From: CADCTB01 sp964479465
GTDB lineage: Bacteria > Actinomycetota > Acidimicrobiia > Acidimicrobiales > AC-14
DNA: 64,000 nucleotides
Assembly (NCBI GenBank): GCA_964479465.1
Contig: CAYZMG010000014.1
Coordinates: 1-64,000 of the forward strand
Direction: 5' to 3'
Below the pieces are notes generated by a model. It was given only the letters and a program-made list of their open reading frames with translations. It was not told where the DNA came from and made no database searches. Each line of letters starts with the position of its first letter. Positions within the stretch are counted from its first letter, which is position 1. Made by a program: the position numbers and the translations under genes. This document shows, piece after piece, positions 7,877 to 15,917 of the stretch.

Positions 7877-7910
7877 GCCGCCGGCGCCGGCGGCGGGGGG
7901 CGCGGCGTGA
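7734..7910 (+). CDS. DUF1059 family small protein
   Basis: 58 residues from GTG 7734 in the frame that ends at the TGA of 7908-7910. The N-terminal VRCACGWETTGDEDAVVAA and the following EHGLRLHNM correspond to the DUF1059 pattern: a Cys-containing strand, an acidic turn and a His-containing helix (family members usually read like xCGxxGxxFxGxtEdEvxxxxxxHaxxxHG). The function of DUF1059 is not known. The stop overlaps the GTG start of the SRPBCC gene (GTGA), indicating coupling. An Ala/Pro-rich tail ends the protein. Confidence 0.65.
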   Translation: MRVRCACGWETTGDEDAVVAATQEHGLRLHNMEASREQVVAMAVGEAEPPAPAAGGAA

Positions 7911-8353
7911 GCGTCGACGTCCTGACCGAGACCACCATACGTGCGCCGATTGACACTGTGGCGGCCTACGCAACGGACCCCTCGAACGCGCCGGAGTGGT
8001 ACGTCAACATCACCTCCGTCGAGTGGGAGACGCCACCGCCGGCGACCGTCGGCTCCCGGGTGCTGTTCGTGGCCCGCTTCCTCGGCCGCCGGCTGGCCTA
8101 TACCTACGAGCTCGTCGAGCTGGTACCGAACGAGCGGCTCGTCATGCGGACCGCCGAGGGCCCGTTCCCCATGGAGACGACGTACACCTGGTCGCCGGCC
8201 GGCGACGGTTCGACCCACATGACCCTGCGCAACCGGGGAGAGCCCGCCGGCTTCTCCAAGGCCGCCGCGCCGGCGATGGCCGCCGCCATGCGTCGGGCCA
8301 ACACCAAGGACCTCGCCGCCCTCCGCCGGATCCTCGAGGCGAAGCAGCCCTGA
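7907..8353 (+). CDS. SRPBCC family protein (START-like)
   Basis: 148 residues from GTG 7907. The N-terminus SVDVLTETTIRAPIDTVAAYATDPSNAPEW is the opening strand-helix of the polyketide-cyclase/SRPBCC fold, a helix-grip barrel that binds hydrophobic ligands. The segment THMTLRNRGEP and a final amphipathic helix of about 30 residues complete the domain. No catalytic residues can be named. It is the last gene of the short cluster beginning at 7734 and is followed by a strong terminator-like hairpin. Confidence 0.8.
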   Translation: MSVDVLTETTIRAPIDTVAAYATDPSNAPEWYVNITSVEWETPPPATVGSRVLFVARFLGRRLAYTYELVELVPNERLVMRTAEGPFPMETTYTWSPAGDGSTHMTLRNRGEPAGFSKAAAPAMAAAMRRANTKDLAALRRILEAKQP

Positions 8354-8387
8354 TCCGTCCCGGCCTTCCTCAGGTACGATTGACCAG

Positions 8388-8414
8388 GGCCGGCGCTTCC
8401 AGCGCCGGCCTTTT
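8388..8414 (+). terminator. intrinsic terminator or leader attenuator
   Basis: Perfect 9-bp stem GGCCGGCGC/GCGCCGGCC with loop TTCCA, followed directly by TTTT. It ends the SRPBCC transcript, but it lies only 22 nt upstream of the helicase ATG, after a possible -10 (TACGAT, 8375-8380). If that promoter is real, the hairpin would sit at the very 5' end of the helicase mRNA and could act as an attenuator. Confidence 0.75.
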
Positions 8415-8436
8415 GCTGCCCAGCAGGAGCCATGCG

Positions 8437-10119
8437 ATGACGATCACCGACAACAACAACAACAACAACAACGACGCCGGCGCCGGCACCTTTGCCGATC
8501 TCGGCCTGCGGCCTGAGCTGCTCGCCGCGCTCGCCGGCCTCGGGTACGAGGAGCCCACGCCGATCCAGCGGGAGGCCATCCCACCGCTGATCGCCGGAAA
8601 GGATCTCCTTGGCCAGGCGGCCACCGGTACCGGGAAGACGGCGGCGTTCGCCCTCCCGCTGCTCCAGCACCTCGCCCGGGACAACCGGCCCAAGCGGCCG
8701 ACGGCGCTGGTACTCGTCCCGACGAGGGAGCTGGCCATCCAGGTCTCCGAAGCGGTCCACCGCTACGGGAAGGAGCTCGGTGTCCGGGTCCTGCCCATCT
8801 ACGGGGGCCAGCCGATCTTCCGCCAGCTCAGCGCCCTCGACCGCGGCGTCGATGTGGTCGTCGCCACGCCGGGTAGGGCGCTCGACCACATCGGCCGGGG
8901 CACGCTGCCCCTGGACGGGCTGAAGGTCGTCGTGCTCGACGAGGCCGACGAGATGCTCGACATGGGCTTCGCCGAGGACATCGAGGCCATCCTCCAGTCG
9001 ACGCCGGCGGAGCGGCAGACGGTCCTGTTCTCCGCGACCATGCCGGCCCGGATCGACGGCATGGCCCGCCGGCACCTCCGCAACCCGGTGAAGATCCACA
9101 TGGGTCGCTCGGCGGTCGACTCGGGTCAGGCCCCCCTGGTGCGCCAGGTTGCCTACGTGGTACCCCGCGCGTTCAAGACGGCCACGCTGGGTCGGATCCT
9201 CGACGTGGAGTCGCCGGCGGCCGCCATCGTGTTCTGCCGCACCCGCGACGAGGTCGACCAGATCGCCGGCACGCTGAACGGGCGGGGCTACCGGGCCGAG
9301 GCCCTGCACGGCGGCATGACCCAGGAGCAGCGCGACCGGGTGATGGGCCGGCTCCGGGCCGGCACCGCCGACCTCATCGTCGCCACCGACGTCGCCGCTC
9401 GCGGTCTCGACATCGACCAGCTCACCCATGTCGTCAACTACGAGGTGCCCTCGGCGCCCGACTCCTACGTCCACCGCATCGGTCGCGTGGGCCGGGCCGG
9501 CCGGGAGGGGGTGGCCATCACCTTGGTCGAGCCCCGCGAGCACCGCATGCTCAAGACCATCGAGCGGGTGACGAAGCAGCGGATCACCGTCGAGAAGATC
9601 CCCACCGTCGCCGACCTCCGCTCCCGCCGGCTGGAGCTGACCCGGGCCGCCATCGAGGAGGCGATCATCGAAGACGACTTCGACGGCTACCGCGTGGTCG
9701 TCGAGAGCCTGGCCGACAAGTTCGACGTCATGGAGGTGGCCCTCGCCGCGGTGAAGCTGGCCCACGAGGCGACCGGCCCCGTCGCCGACGACGAGGACAT
9801 CCCCGAGGTCGTACCCAAGGGCGACCGGCCCGCCAGGCCGGCCAAGGGTGCTCGCCCGCCCCGTGCCGCCGGCGCCGGCATGACCCGCGTGTTCGTCGGC
9901 GCCGGCCGCAGCGCCGGCATCCGGCCCCAGGACATCGTGGGCGCCATCGCCGGCGAGACCCGCCTCAGCGGGCGCGACATCGGCGCCATCGAGATCGCCG
10001 ACCGCTTCACCCTCGTGGAGGTGCCCGAGGCGGCGGCCGACGAGGTGGTGACGGCTCTGCGGGCCAGCACGATCAAGGGGAAGAAGGCCACCGTCCGCCG
10101 GGCCTACGAGGACCGGTAG
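8437..10119 (+). CDS. DEAD-box ATP-dependent RNA helicase
   Basis: 560 residues from ATG 8437, chosen because AGGAG lies seven bases upstream. The motifs appear in order: Q motif (GYEEPTPIQREAI), Walker A ATGTGKT, PTRELA, DEAD, SAT, then the second RecA domain ending in HRIGRVGRAG. The final 80 residues (TRVFVGAGRSAGIRPQDIVGA) are a DbpA/CsdA-type RNA-binding fold. Such proteins remodel RNA during ribosome assembly and cold stress. The N-terminus contains seven consecutive Asn encoded by pure AAC codons. It is transcribed alone behind the hairpin described above. Confidence 0.95.
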   Translation: MTITDNNNNNNNDAGAGTFADLGLRPELLAALAGLGYEEPTPIQREAIPPLIAGKDLLGQAATGTGKTAAFALPLLQHLARDNRPKRPTALVLVPTRELAIQVSEAVHRYGKELGVRVLPIYGGQPIFRQLSALDRGVDVVVATPGRALDHIGRGTLPLDGLKVVVLDEADEMLDMGFAEDIEAILQSTPAERQTVLFSATMPARIDGMARRHLRNPVKIHMGRSAVDSGQAPLVRQVAYVVPRAFKTATLGRILDVESPAAAIVFCRTRDEVDQIAGTLNGRGYRAEALHGGMTQEQRDRVMGRLRAGTADLIVATDVAARGLDIDQLTHVVNYEVPSAPDSYVHRIGRVGRAGREGVAITLVEPREHRMLKTIERVTKQRITVEKIPTVADLRSRRLELTRAAIEEAIIEDDFDGYRVVVESLADKFDVMEVALAAVKLAHEATGPVADDEDIPEVVPKGDRPARPAKGARPPRAAGAGMTRVFVGAGRSAGIRPQDIVGAIAGETRLSGRDIGAIEIADRFTLVEVPEAAADEVVTALRASTIKGKKATVRRAYEDR

Positions 10120-10144
10120 GTCCAGTTCAGATTCCCGTCACAAG

Positions 10145-10160
10145 TTCACACTGACGAAAC
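10145..10160 (+). promoter_or_regulatory. candidate GlnR-type nitrogen-control site
   Basis: TTCAC, six bases, GAAAC resembles the a-site/b-site pair (gTnAC-n6-GaAAC) bound by actinobacterial GlnR, with one mismatch. It lies about 100 bp upstream of an ammonium transporter start, a typical GlnR target. A further GTAC occurs close to the next half-site position. The match is short and could be chance. Confidence 0.3.
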
Positions 10161-10262
10161 ACGTCGGTACCACTGTCGACACATCCGCTGTTCAGACTCG
10201 GCGACAGCCGGCCCGGGACCGGCCGCCCGCTTCGTCCGCCCTGAACATTGGAGGTTGTTCTC

Positions 10263-11498
10263 GTGCCGGAAATAGACACCGGTGATACCGCGTGGGTGCT
10301 GATGTCGGCCGCCCTCGTCCTGTTTATGACGCCCGGCCTGGCCCTCTTCTACGGCGGCATGGTCCGGAGCAAGAACGTGCTCGCCATGCTCATGCAGAAC
10401 TTCTTCGCCATGGGCATCGTGACGGTGTTCTGGGTGCTGTTCGGCTACTCCCTGGCCTTCGGCGATGCCGGCAACGCCGGCTGGATCGGCAACTTCGACT
10501 TCATCGGGCTCAAGGACGTGGCCAACACCACATCTGGAACCATCCCGACCATGGCCTTCGTGGCCTTCCAGTTGACCTTCGCCGTCATCACGCCGGCCCT
10601 GATCACCGGGGCCATTGCCGACCGGATGCGCTGGGCGGCGTGGGTCGGCTTCATCGCCGCCTGGTCGATCCTGGTCTACCTGCCCGTGGCCCACTGGGTG
10701 TTCGCCGGCGGCTGGCTGGCTGATCGTGGCGCCCTCGACTTCGCCGGCGGCACCGTCGTGCACGTCAACGCCGGCGCTGCCGCCCTGGCGCTGACGATCC
10801 TGCTCGGCAAGCGCCGGGGCTGGCCCCGGGAGCCCATGCCGCCTCACTCGCTGCCGCTGACGCTGCTGGGCACCGGCATCCTGTGGTTCGGGTGGTTCGG
10901 GTTCAACGCCGGCTCGGCGCTGGCCGCCAACGGCGTCGCCGCCCAGGCGTTCATGAACACCTTCGTCGCCGCCGCCGCCGGCATGCTCGGCTGGCTGATC
11001 GTCGAGCGCATGAAGTCGGGCCACGCCACAACTCTGGGTGCGGCGTCGGGAGCGGTTGCCGGCCTGGTGGCCATCACGCCCTGCGCCGGCTTCGTCGGCG
11101 GCGTGGCGCCGGTCATCATCGGCCTCGTCACCGGGGCGCTGTGCTTCCTCGCCATCCAGCTGAAGTTCAAGTTCGGCTACGACGACTCGCTCGATGTCGT
11201 CGCCGTGCACCTCGTCGGCGGCGTCCTGGGGTCCCTGATGGTGGGCCTCTTCGCCGACGACGCCGTGAACGAGTTGGCCAGCGACGGCCTGTTCCTCGGC
11301 GGCGGCGCCAGCCTGCTCACCGAGCAGTTCATCGCCGTGGCCGCTACGTTCATCTTCTCCTTCGTGGTGTCCTACGGGATCGGCATCGCCCTGAAGGCCA
11401 TGCTGCCCAAGGGCATCCGGGTGACCGAGGAAGAGGAGCACACGGGGCTGGACCTGACGCAGCATTCCGAGACCGGCTATTCGCTCGAACGAGCCTGA
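10263..11498 (+). CDS. amtB: ammonium transporter Amt
   Basis: 411 residues from GTG 10263, eight bases after GGAGG; an upstream TTG at 10248 would put the ribosome site inside the gene. Eleven hydrophobic segments are present, starting LMSAALVLFMTPGLALFYGGMVR. The twin pore histidines are in GGTVVHVNAGAAAL and VVAVHLVGGVLGSL, and the FGWFGFNAGSAL motif matches Amt/Rh transporters. It conducts ammonium across the plasma membrane. A PII gene follows 13 bp downstream, the standard amt-glnK pair. A second pair lies at 34,237-32,487. Confidence 0.95.
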   Translation: MPEIDTGDTAWVLMSAALVLFMTPGLALFYGGMVRSKNVLAMLMQNFFAMGIVTVFWVLFGYSLAFGDAGNAGWIGNFDFIGLKDVANTTSGTIPTMAFVAFQLTFAVITPALITGAIADRMRWAAWVGFIAAWSILVYLPVAHWVFAGGWLADRGALDFAGGTVVHVNAGAAALALTILLGKRRGWPREPMPPHSLPLTLLGTGILWFGWFGFNAGSALAANGVAAQAFMNTFVAAAAGMLGWLIVERMKSGHATTLGAASGAVAGLVAITPCAGFVGGVAPVIIGLVTGALCFLAIQLKFKFGYDDSLDVVAVHLVGGVLGSLMVGLFADDAVNELASDGLFLGGGASLLTEQFIAVAATFIFSFVVSYGIGIALKAMLPKGIRVTEEEEHTGLDLTQHSETGYSLERA

Positions 11499-11511
11499 GA
11501 GGGGAGTGGAC

Positions 11512-11850
11512 ATGAAGCTCATCACTGCCATCGTCAAGCCCTTCCGGCTCGACGAGGTGAAGGCCGCCTTGTTGAGTTCGGGCATCCAGGGGATGACCGT
11601 CACCGAGGTGCGCGGCTTCGGCCGCCAGCGGGGCCACACCGAGGTGTACCGGGGCGCCGAGTACCAGATCGACTTCGTGCCGAAGGTGCGGATGGAGATC
11701 CTGGTCGACGACGGGGACGCCGAGCGGGTGGCCCAGGACATCATGGAGCACGCCCGGACCGGCCAGATCGGCGACGGCAAGATCTGGATCACCTCCGTCG
11801 ACTCGGTGTACCGGATCCGCACCGGCGAGGCGGGGACGGACGCTATCTAA
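11512..11850 (+). CDS. glnK: PII nitrogen regulatory protein (GlnK-like)
   Basis: 112 residues from ATG 11512, just after GAGGGGAG. KLITAIVKPFRLDEVK opens the PII fold; the T loop reads GHTEVYRGAEY, with the Tyr (near residue 51) that is uridylylated or adenylylated in other bacteria, and GQIGDGKIW is the C-terminal signature. PII trimers bind ATP/ADP and 2-oxoglutarate and block the ammonium channel when nitrogen is plentiful. Co-transcribed with the transporter upstream. Confidence 0.95.
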   Translation: MKLITAIVKPFRLDEVKAALLSSGIQGMTVTEVRGFGRQRGHTEVYRGAEYQIDFVPKVRMEILVDDGDAERVAQDIMEHARTGQIGDGKIWITSVDSVYRIRTGEAGTDAI

Positions 11851-11864
11851 TTGCTTGACTGGGC

Positions 11865-11892
11865 GGGCGGCGGGGCAGCTGTCCTGCCGCCC
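11865..11892. terminator. convergent stem-loop terminator
   Basis: GGGCGGC ... GCCGCCC forms a 7-bp stem that extends into a G-rich/C-rich inner stem (CGGGGCAG/CTGTCCTG). It lies between the end of the PII gene and the end of the convergent exporter gene, so it may serve both strands. No long T tract is present. Confidence 0.55.
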
Positions 11893-11894
11893 GT

Positions 11895-12464
11895 TCAGCT
11901 GCGCAACCCCTCGGCGATGAGGATGGCCCCGAACACGAAGAACGAGAGGGCAGCTCCGATCCTGATGGCCCGGGCAGGCATGCGGGCGCCGAGCAGGCTG
12001 CCCACCACGATGGCCAGGGCATCGGCTGCCACCATGCCGAGCGTGGAGCCGACCCACGTCCCGAGGGCCCCCTCGGTGGTGGCCAGGGTGACGGTGGCCA
12101 GCATCGTCTTGTCGCCCAGCTCGGCGAGGAAGAATGCCAAGCCGGCGGCGACGAAGGCCGACCGGTTCGACCGCTGCGCCTTGGCCGCTTCCTCCTCGGA
12201 CAGTGAGTCGCCCCGGAGGGTCCACAGGCCGAAGGCCAGGAAGGCCACGCCGGCCACCACTGAGATGACCTCGGTCGGCATGGCGGCGCCGACCGACATG
12301 CCCACGACCACCGACAGGGCATGGACGACGGCCGTGGCGACGGTGATGCCGGCGAGGACCGGCAGGGCCTTGTAGCGGGCCGCGAACGCCAGGGCCATGA
12401 GCTGGCTCTTGTCGCCGAGCTCGGCGACGAAGATGACCCCGAAGCTGAGCAGCAGCGCGTCCAC
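11895..12464 (-). CDS. TMEM165/GDT1 family cation exporter
   Basis: 189 residues from GTG 12464. Two copies of the family signature E-L-G-D-K-(T/S) are present, VAELGDKSQLMAL near residue 14 and LAELGDKTMLATV near 114, each in a hydrophobic helix, giving the typical six-helix two-repeat layout. Members of the family export Mn2+ or Ca2+ (or exchange them for protons). A charged linker SLSEEEAAKAQRSNR joins the halves. The start is 34 bp from the end of the divergent-strand arsR gene upstream, on the same strand. Confidence 0.85.
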   Translation of the reverse strand: MDALLLSFGVIFVAELGDKSQLMALAFAARYKALPVLAGITVATAVVHALSVVVGMSVGAAMPTEVISVVAGVAFLAFGLWTLRGDSLSEEEAAKAQRSNRSAFVAAGLAFFLAELGDKTMLATVTLATTEGALGTWVGSTLGMVAADALAIVVGSLLGARMPARAIRIGAALSFFVFGAILIAEGLRS

Positions 12465-12497
12465 GACCCCGGCATCATGGACGATGCCGGCGGCGGT

Positions 12498-12851
12498 CTA
12501 GGCCAGCACGCTCCGCAGCAGGTCGACGCGTTCGGGCACCACCCGGTACCAGACCCACCGGCCCCGCTTGTCGCCGGCGATCAGGCCGGCGTCGGCGAGG
12601 ATCTTCAGGTGGTGGGACACCGTGGGCTGCGAGCGGCCCAATGGCTCGACCAGCTCGCACACGCACGCCTCGCCGGCTGGAGCCGACGCCAGCAGGCTCA
12701 GCAGCCGGAGCCGGACCGGGTCGGCCAGGACGGCGAAAGCGCCAGCCAGCTCGGTGGCCTTCTCCTCCGTCAGGGGCGCGGCGAGGACGGCCGGGCAGCA
12801 GCTTTCTTGGGATAATCCATTGACAACCATCGATGCGTGAGGAAGACTCAT
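12498..12851 (-). CDS. arsR: ArsR family arsenic-responsive repressor
   Basis: 117 residues from ATG 12851 (GAGGG six bases upstream). A winged helix is clear: SQPTVSHHLKILADAGLI is the recognition helix. Two vicinal cysteines (Cys18-Cys19, ESCCP) near the N-terminus and Cys63/Cys65 (ACVCELV) could form a three-thiolate As(III) site like that of Corynebacterium ArsR1, rather than the E. coli-type C-x-C site alone. It is divergent from arsI with 33 bp between, so it should repress both directions until As(III) or Sb(III) binds. Confidence 0.85.
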   Translation of the reverse strand: MSLPHASMVVNGLSQESCCPAVLAAPLTEEKATELAGAFAVLADPVRLRLLSLLASAPAGEACVCELVEPLGRSQPTVSHHLKILADAGLIAGDKRGRWVWYRVVPERVDLLRSVLA

Positions 12852-12884
12852 AGACGTCCCTCAATATACCAAGGAGAACAACGC
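12852..12884. promoter_or_regulatory. arsR-arsI divergent control region
   Basis: Only 33 bp separate the two starts. On the plus strand TTGACA occurs at 12820-12825 inside the arsR start region, and the sequence is locally AT-rich (TCAATATACC) compared with the surroundings. On the minus strand TATATT at 12868-12863 could be a -10 element. I cannot define the operator. The ribosome site of arsI (AAGGAGA) is at 12871-12877. Confidence 0.4.
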
Positions 12885-13358
12885 ATGTCCCGCGTCCAGC
12901 TCGCCCTCAACGTCGACGACCTCGACGCCGCCGTCGACTTCTACTCCCGGCTCTTCGCCACCACGCCGGCCAAGCTGCGGCCCGGCTACGCCAACTTCGC
13001 CATCGAGAACCCGCCGCTGAAGCTGGTCCTCTTCGAGCAGGCGGGCAAGGGCGGCACGATCAACCACCTCGGGGTGGAGGTCGAGAGCTCGGAGCTCGTC
13101 GGCGCCGCCCAGGCCCGGCTGGCCGGCGAGGGCCTGACGACGGCCACCGAGGAGGGCGTCGCCTGTTGCTACGCCCGCCAGGACAAGGTCTGGGTCGACG
13201 GGCCGTCCGGCGAGCCGTGGGAGATCTACACGGTGCTGGCCGACGTCGAGATGCCGGGCGGGGAGCTCCGCACGGTCGACCCCGAGACCGGCGCGGTGTG
13301 TTGCGCGACCGCGACGGAGGACGGTGAGGTTGTCGCGTCGGCGGCGGCGTGCTGCTGA
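12885..13358 (+). CDS. arsI: ArsI/CadI family vicinal-oxygen-chelate protein
   Basis: 157 residues from ATG 12885. The glyoxalase/VOC fold is shown by SRVQLALNVDDLDAAVDFY and by the metal ligands expected for ArsI: Gln5, His61 (INHLGVE) and Glu113 (PWEIYTV). The vicinal Cys94-Cys95 with Lys101 (VACCYARQDKVWV) is the organoarsenical site of ArsI, an Fe(II) dioxygenase that cleaves the carbon-arsenic bond of trivalent methyl or aryl arsenicals. CadI-annotated relatives share this motif, so activity is inferred. Extra Cys pairs lie in the C-terminal tail. It begins the arsI-aquaporin-arsC operon. Confidence 0.85.
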   Translation: MSRVQLALNVDDLDAAVDFYSRLFATTPAKLRPGYANFAIENPPLKLVLFEQAGKGGTINHLGVEVESSELVGAAQARLAGEGLTTATEEGVACCYARQDKVWVDGPSGEPWEIYTVLADVEMPGGELRTVDPETGAVCCATATEDGEVVASAAACC

Positions 13359-14080
13359 GAAGGGCCGTCGCCGAGGCGGTGGGCACGGGCCTGCTCGTGC
13401 TCGCCGTCCTCGGCTCCGGCATCGCCGGCTCCCGACTGTCCGGCGATACCGGGATCCAGCTTCTCGTCAACGCCCTGGCGACGGCCGGCGCCCTGGTGGC
13501 GATCATCCTGGCCGTCGGCCCCGTTTCCGGAGGCCACCTCAACCCCGCAGTCACATTGGCCGACCTGGTGCTCGGGGGATTGCGTGCCGCGGAAGCCGGC
13601 GCGTACTGCCTGGCCCAGGTCGTCGGCGGGGTGGCCGGCGCCGTCGTGGCCAACCTCATGTTCTCCGAGCCGGCGGTCGCCCTGGCGACGGCGTCGCGCG
13701 GCTCAGGCGCGTTGTGGCTGAGCGAGGTGGTCGCCACCTTCGGGCTCCTGCTGGTGATCTTCGGCATCGTGCGCTCCGGCCGGGCGGTGGTCGCCCCGTT
13801 CGCGGTGGCGGCATACATCGGGGGCGCCTACTTCTTCACGTCCTCCACCAGCTTCGCCAACCCCGCCGTCACCGCCGCCCGCTCGCTGTCCGACACCTTC
13901 GCCGGCATCAACCCCGGCTCGGTGCCGGCGTTCGTCGCCTGCCAGCTGGCCGGCGCCGGCCTGGCCATCGCCCTGACCCGTTTCCTGCACCCGTCGATTG
14001 CCCCGCTCAGGGGGCCGCTCGGGCCCTTCGCCGGCGTGGCGCCGGAGGTGGTCGTCCCTCATGAGGAGAGAGGTGCCTGA
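13349..14080 (+). CDS. MIP family aquaporin/glycerol-type channel
   Basis: 243 residues from a GTG that overlaps the arsI end by 10 bp. Both asparagine boxes are present, GGHLNPAVTLAD and SFANPAVTAARS, inside six membrane segments. In ars operons such channels (AqpS type) let arsenite or methylarsenite move down its gradient, sometimes as exit route after arsenate reduction. No ArsB/Acr3 efflux pump is encoded beside it, so this channel is the only transporter in the cluster. The stop overlaps or abuts the arsC start. Confidence 0.88.
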   Translation: MLLRRAVAEAVGTGLLVLAVLGSGIAGSRLSGDTGIQLLVNALATAGALVAIILAVGPVSGGHLNPAVTLADLVLGGLRAAEAGAYCLAQVVGGVAGAVVANLMFSEPAVALATASRGSGALWLSEVVATFGLLLVIFGIVRSGRAVVAPFAVAAYIGGAYFFTSSTSFANPAVTAARSLSDTFAGINPGSVPAFVACQLAGAGLAIALTRFLHPSIAPLRGPLGPFAGVAPEVVVPHEERGA

Positions 14081-14489
14081 CGTCGACCTACCCGCCGTCC
14101 TGTTCCTGTGCGTCCACAACGCCGGCCGCTCCCAGATGGCCATGGGGTGGTTCAACCACCTGGCCGGCGGGCGAGCGGTCGCCTACTCGGGAGGCTCGGA
14201 GCCGGGGGAGCGGGTGAACCCGGCCGCGGTCGAGGCCATGGCCGAGGTGGGAATCGACATCTCCGGCGCCCAGCCCAAGCGCTGGACCGACGAGGGGGTC
14301 CGGGCCGCCGACGTGGTGGTGTCGATGGGCTGCGGCGACGCCTGTCCGGTCTATCCCGGCACGCGCTACGAGGACTGGGTGCTGGCCGACCCGTTCGGCA
14401 AGGGCGTGGAGGAGGTCCGCCCGACCCGCGACGAGATCGGCGGGCGGGTCCGCGAGCTGCTCGCCAGCCTCGGGGTGACGCCGGCCTGA
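14061..14489 (+). CDS. arsC: arsenate reductase, LMW-phosphatase type
   Basis: 142 residues from ATG 14061; a GTG at 14073 is an alternative start. The P-loop CVHNAGRSQ (Cys17 to Arg23) is the nucleophile loop. Cys91 and Cys95 lie in SMGCGDACPVYPG. This MGCGD-x-CP form and the following RYEDWVLADP match the mycothiol/mycoredoxin-coupled arsenate reductases of corynebacteria rather than the E. coli glutaredoxin type; that coupling is inferred from family knowledge. It reduces As(V) to As(III), which the aquaporin could release. Confidence 0.9.
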   Translation: MRREVPDVDLPAVLFLCVHNAGRSQMAMGWFNHLAGGRAVAYSGGSEPGERVNPAAVEAMAEVGIDISGAQPKRWTDEGVRAADVVVSMGCGDACPVYPGTRYEDWVLADPFGKGVEEVRPTRDEIGGRVRELLASLGVTPA

Positions 14490-14540
14490 GCGAAGATGCA
14501 CGGTCGAGGCGTCCCGCACCTGGCAAGGTGTGTACCTGAC

Positions 14541-15917
14541 ATGGCGAACTTCGTCCGCGCTGCCACCCAGGTGTCCCAGTTGACCCAGACCGTCGTCCTG
14601 GACACATCGGTCCTGGTGGCGGACCCCGGGGCGATCAACGAGTTCAGCGGCTGTGCCGTGAAGGTGCCCCTCACGGTCATCGAGGAGCTCGACAGCCTCA
14701 AGACCCGCACCGACACCGTCGGCCACACCGCCCGGGAGGCGTTGCGCCGGATCGAGGCGCTACGGGTCTCCGCCGGCGGGTCCCTGGCCGAGCCGCTCAC
14801 CCTCGCCCACGGCGGCACGCTGGCCGTGGTCGTCAACGGGGTCAACCACACCCTGCTGGCCGAGCATTACCTCGACCCGACGAACCCCGACAACCGGATC
14901 ATCGGTGCCGCCCTCAGCCTCCACGGGCGCGACACGACGGTGGAGGTCGTCTCCAACGACGCCGCCCTGCGCATCAAGGCCGCCCACGTCGGTCTGGCGG
15001 CCAAGGAGTACGTGCCCGTGCCCGCCTACGGCCGCAGCGGCGACAGCCCGGGATGGATGACGGTGGAGGGGCTCGACGGCGCCCTCATCGACCGGCTCTT
15101 CGAGGAGCGCAAGATCGAGGTCACCGCGCTCGACCCGTCGATCGAGGTGTACGAGAACGAGTTCGCCGTCCTCCGGGCCGGCAGCCAGTCGGCGCTCACC
15201 CGGCGCAAGGGCGCCTCCCTGTGCCTGCTGCGCCAGGACCAGGAGGCCTTCGACCTCAAGCCCCGCAACGTCGAGCAGCGGCTGGCGCTCGACCTGCTGC
15301 TCGACCCGTCCGTGAGCGTCGTCGCCCTCGACGGGCCGGCGGGTACCGGCAAGACGCTGCTGGCCATCGCCGCCGGCCTGGAGCAGGTGTGGAACCATCC
15401 GGGCAACCGCCGGTATGAGCGTATGGCCATCTACCGGCCCCTCGTCGCCGTCGGCCGCCAGGAGGTCGGCTACCTCCCGGGCACGCTGGACGAGAAGCTC
15501 GACCCGTGGATGGGCGCCATCCACGATGCGGTGGTGGCGATGAGCGACGGCCGGCGCAAGGGCGCCGCGGATGAGACCATCACCCAGATCACCGCCGAGG
15601 GTCGCCTCACGATGGAGTCGGTCACCCACCTTCGGGGCCGGTCTTTGCACGGGGCCTGGATCCTGCTGGACGAGGCCCAGAACCTCGAGCCCAGCCTGGC
15701 CAAGACGGTGCTGACCCGCGCCGCCGAGGGCACCAAGGTGGTCTTCACCGGCGACACCAGCCAGATCGACGCCCCCTTCCTGTCGGCTCACAACAACGCC
15801 ATGTCCGTGCTCACCGCGGCCATGGGCGGCGGGAGGGGTGGCGCGCTGTTCGGCCACATCCGGCTGTCGCAGGGTGAGCGCAGCCCGCTGGCGACGCTGG
15901 CCGCCGCCCTGCTCTAA
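14541..15917 (+). CDS. PIN-PhoH ATPase (PhoH2-like)
   Basis: 458 residues from ATG 14541. Residues 18-150 form a PIN nuclease domain with VVLDTSVLV (Asp21), VIEELDSLK (Glu49) and VVSNDAALRIKA (Asp140). Residues about 245-450 form the PhoH ATPase with Walker A GPAGTGKT (265-272) and LLDEAQNLE as Walker B. Such PIN-PhoH fusions are proposed RNA helicase/nucleases. The gene ends in 4-bp overlap with the convergent membrane-protein gene. Unlike the short PhoH proteins near ybeY in many genomes, there is no such neighbour here. Confidence 0.93.
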   Translation: MANFVRAATQVSQLTQTVVLDTSVLVADPGAINEFSGCAVKVPLTVIEELDSLKTRTDTVGHTAREALRRIEALRVSAGGSLAEPLTLAHGGTLAVVVNGVNHTLLAEHYLDPTNPDNRIIGAALSLHGRDTTVEVVSNDAALRIKAAHVGLAAKEYVPVPAYGRSGDSPGWMTVEGLDGALIDRLFEERKIEVTALDPSIEVYENEFAVLRAGSQSALTRRKGASLCLLRQDQEAFDLKPRNVEQRLALDLLLDPSVSVVALDGPAGTGKTLLAIAAGLEQVWNHPGNRRYERMAIYRPLVAVGRQEVGYLPGTLDEKLDPWMGAIHDAVVAMSDGRRKGAADETITQITAEGRLTMESVTHLRGRSLHGAWILLDEAQNLEPSLAKTVLTRAAEGTKVVFTGDTSQIDAPFLSAHNNAMSVLTAAMGGGRGGALFGHIRLSQGERSPLATLAAALL

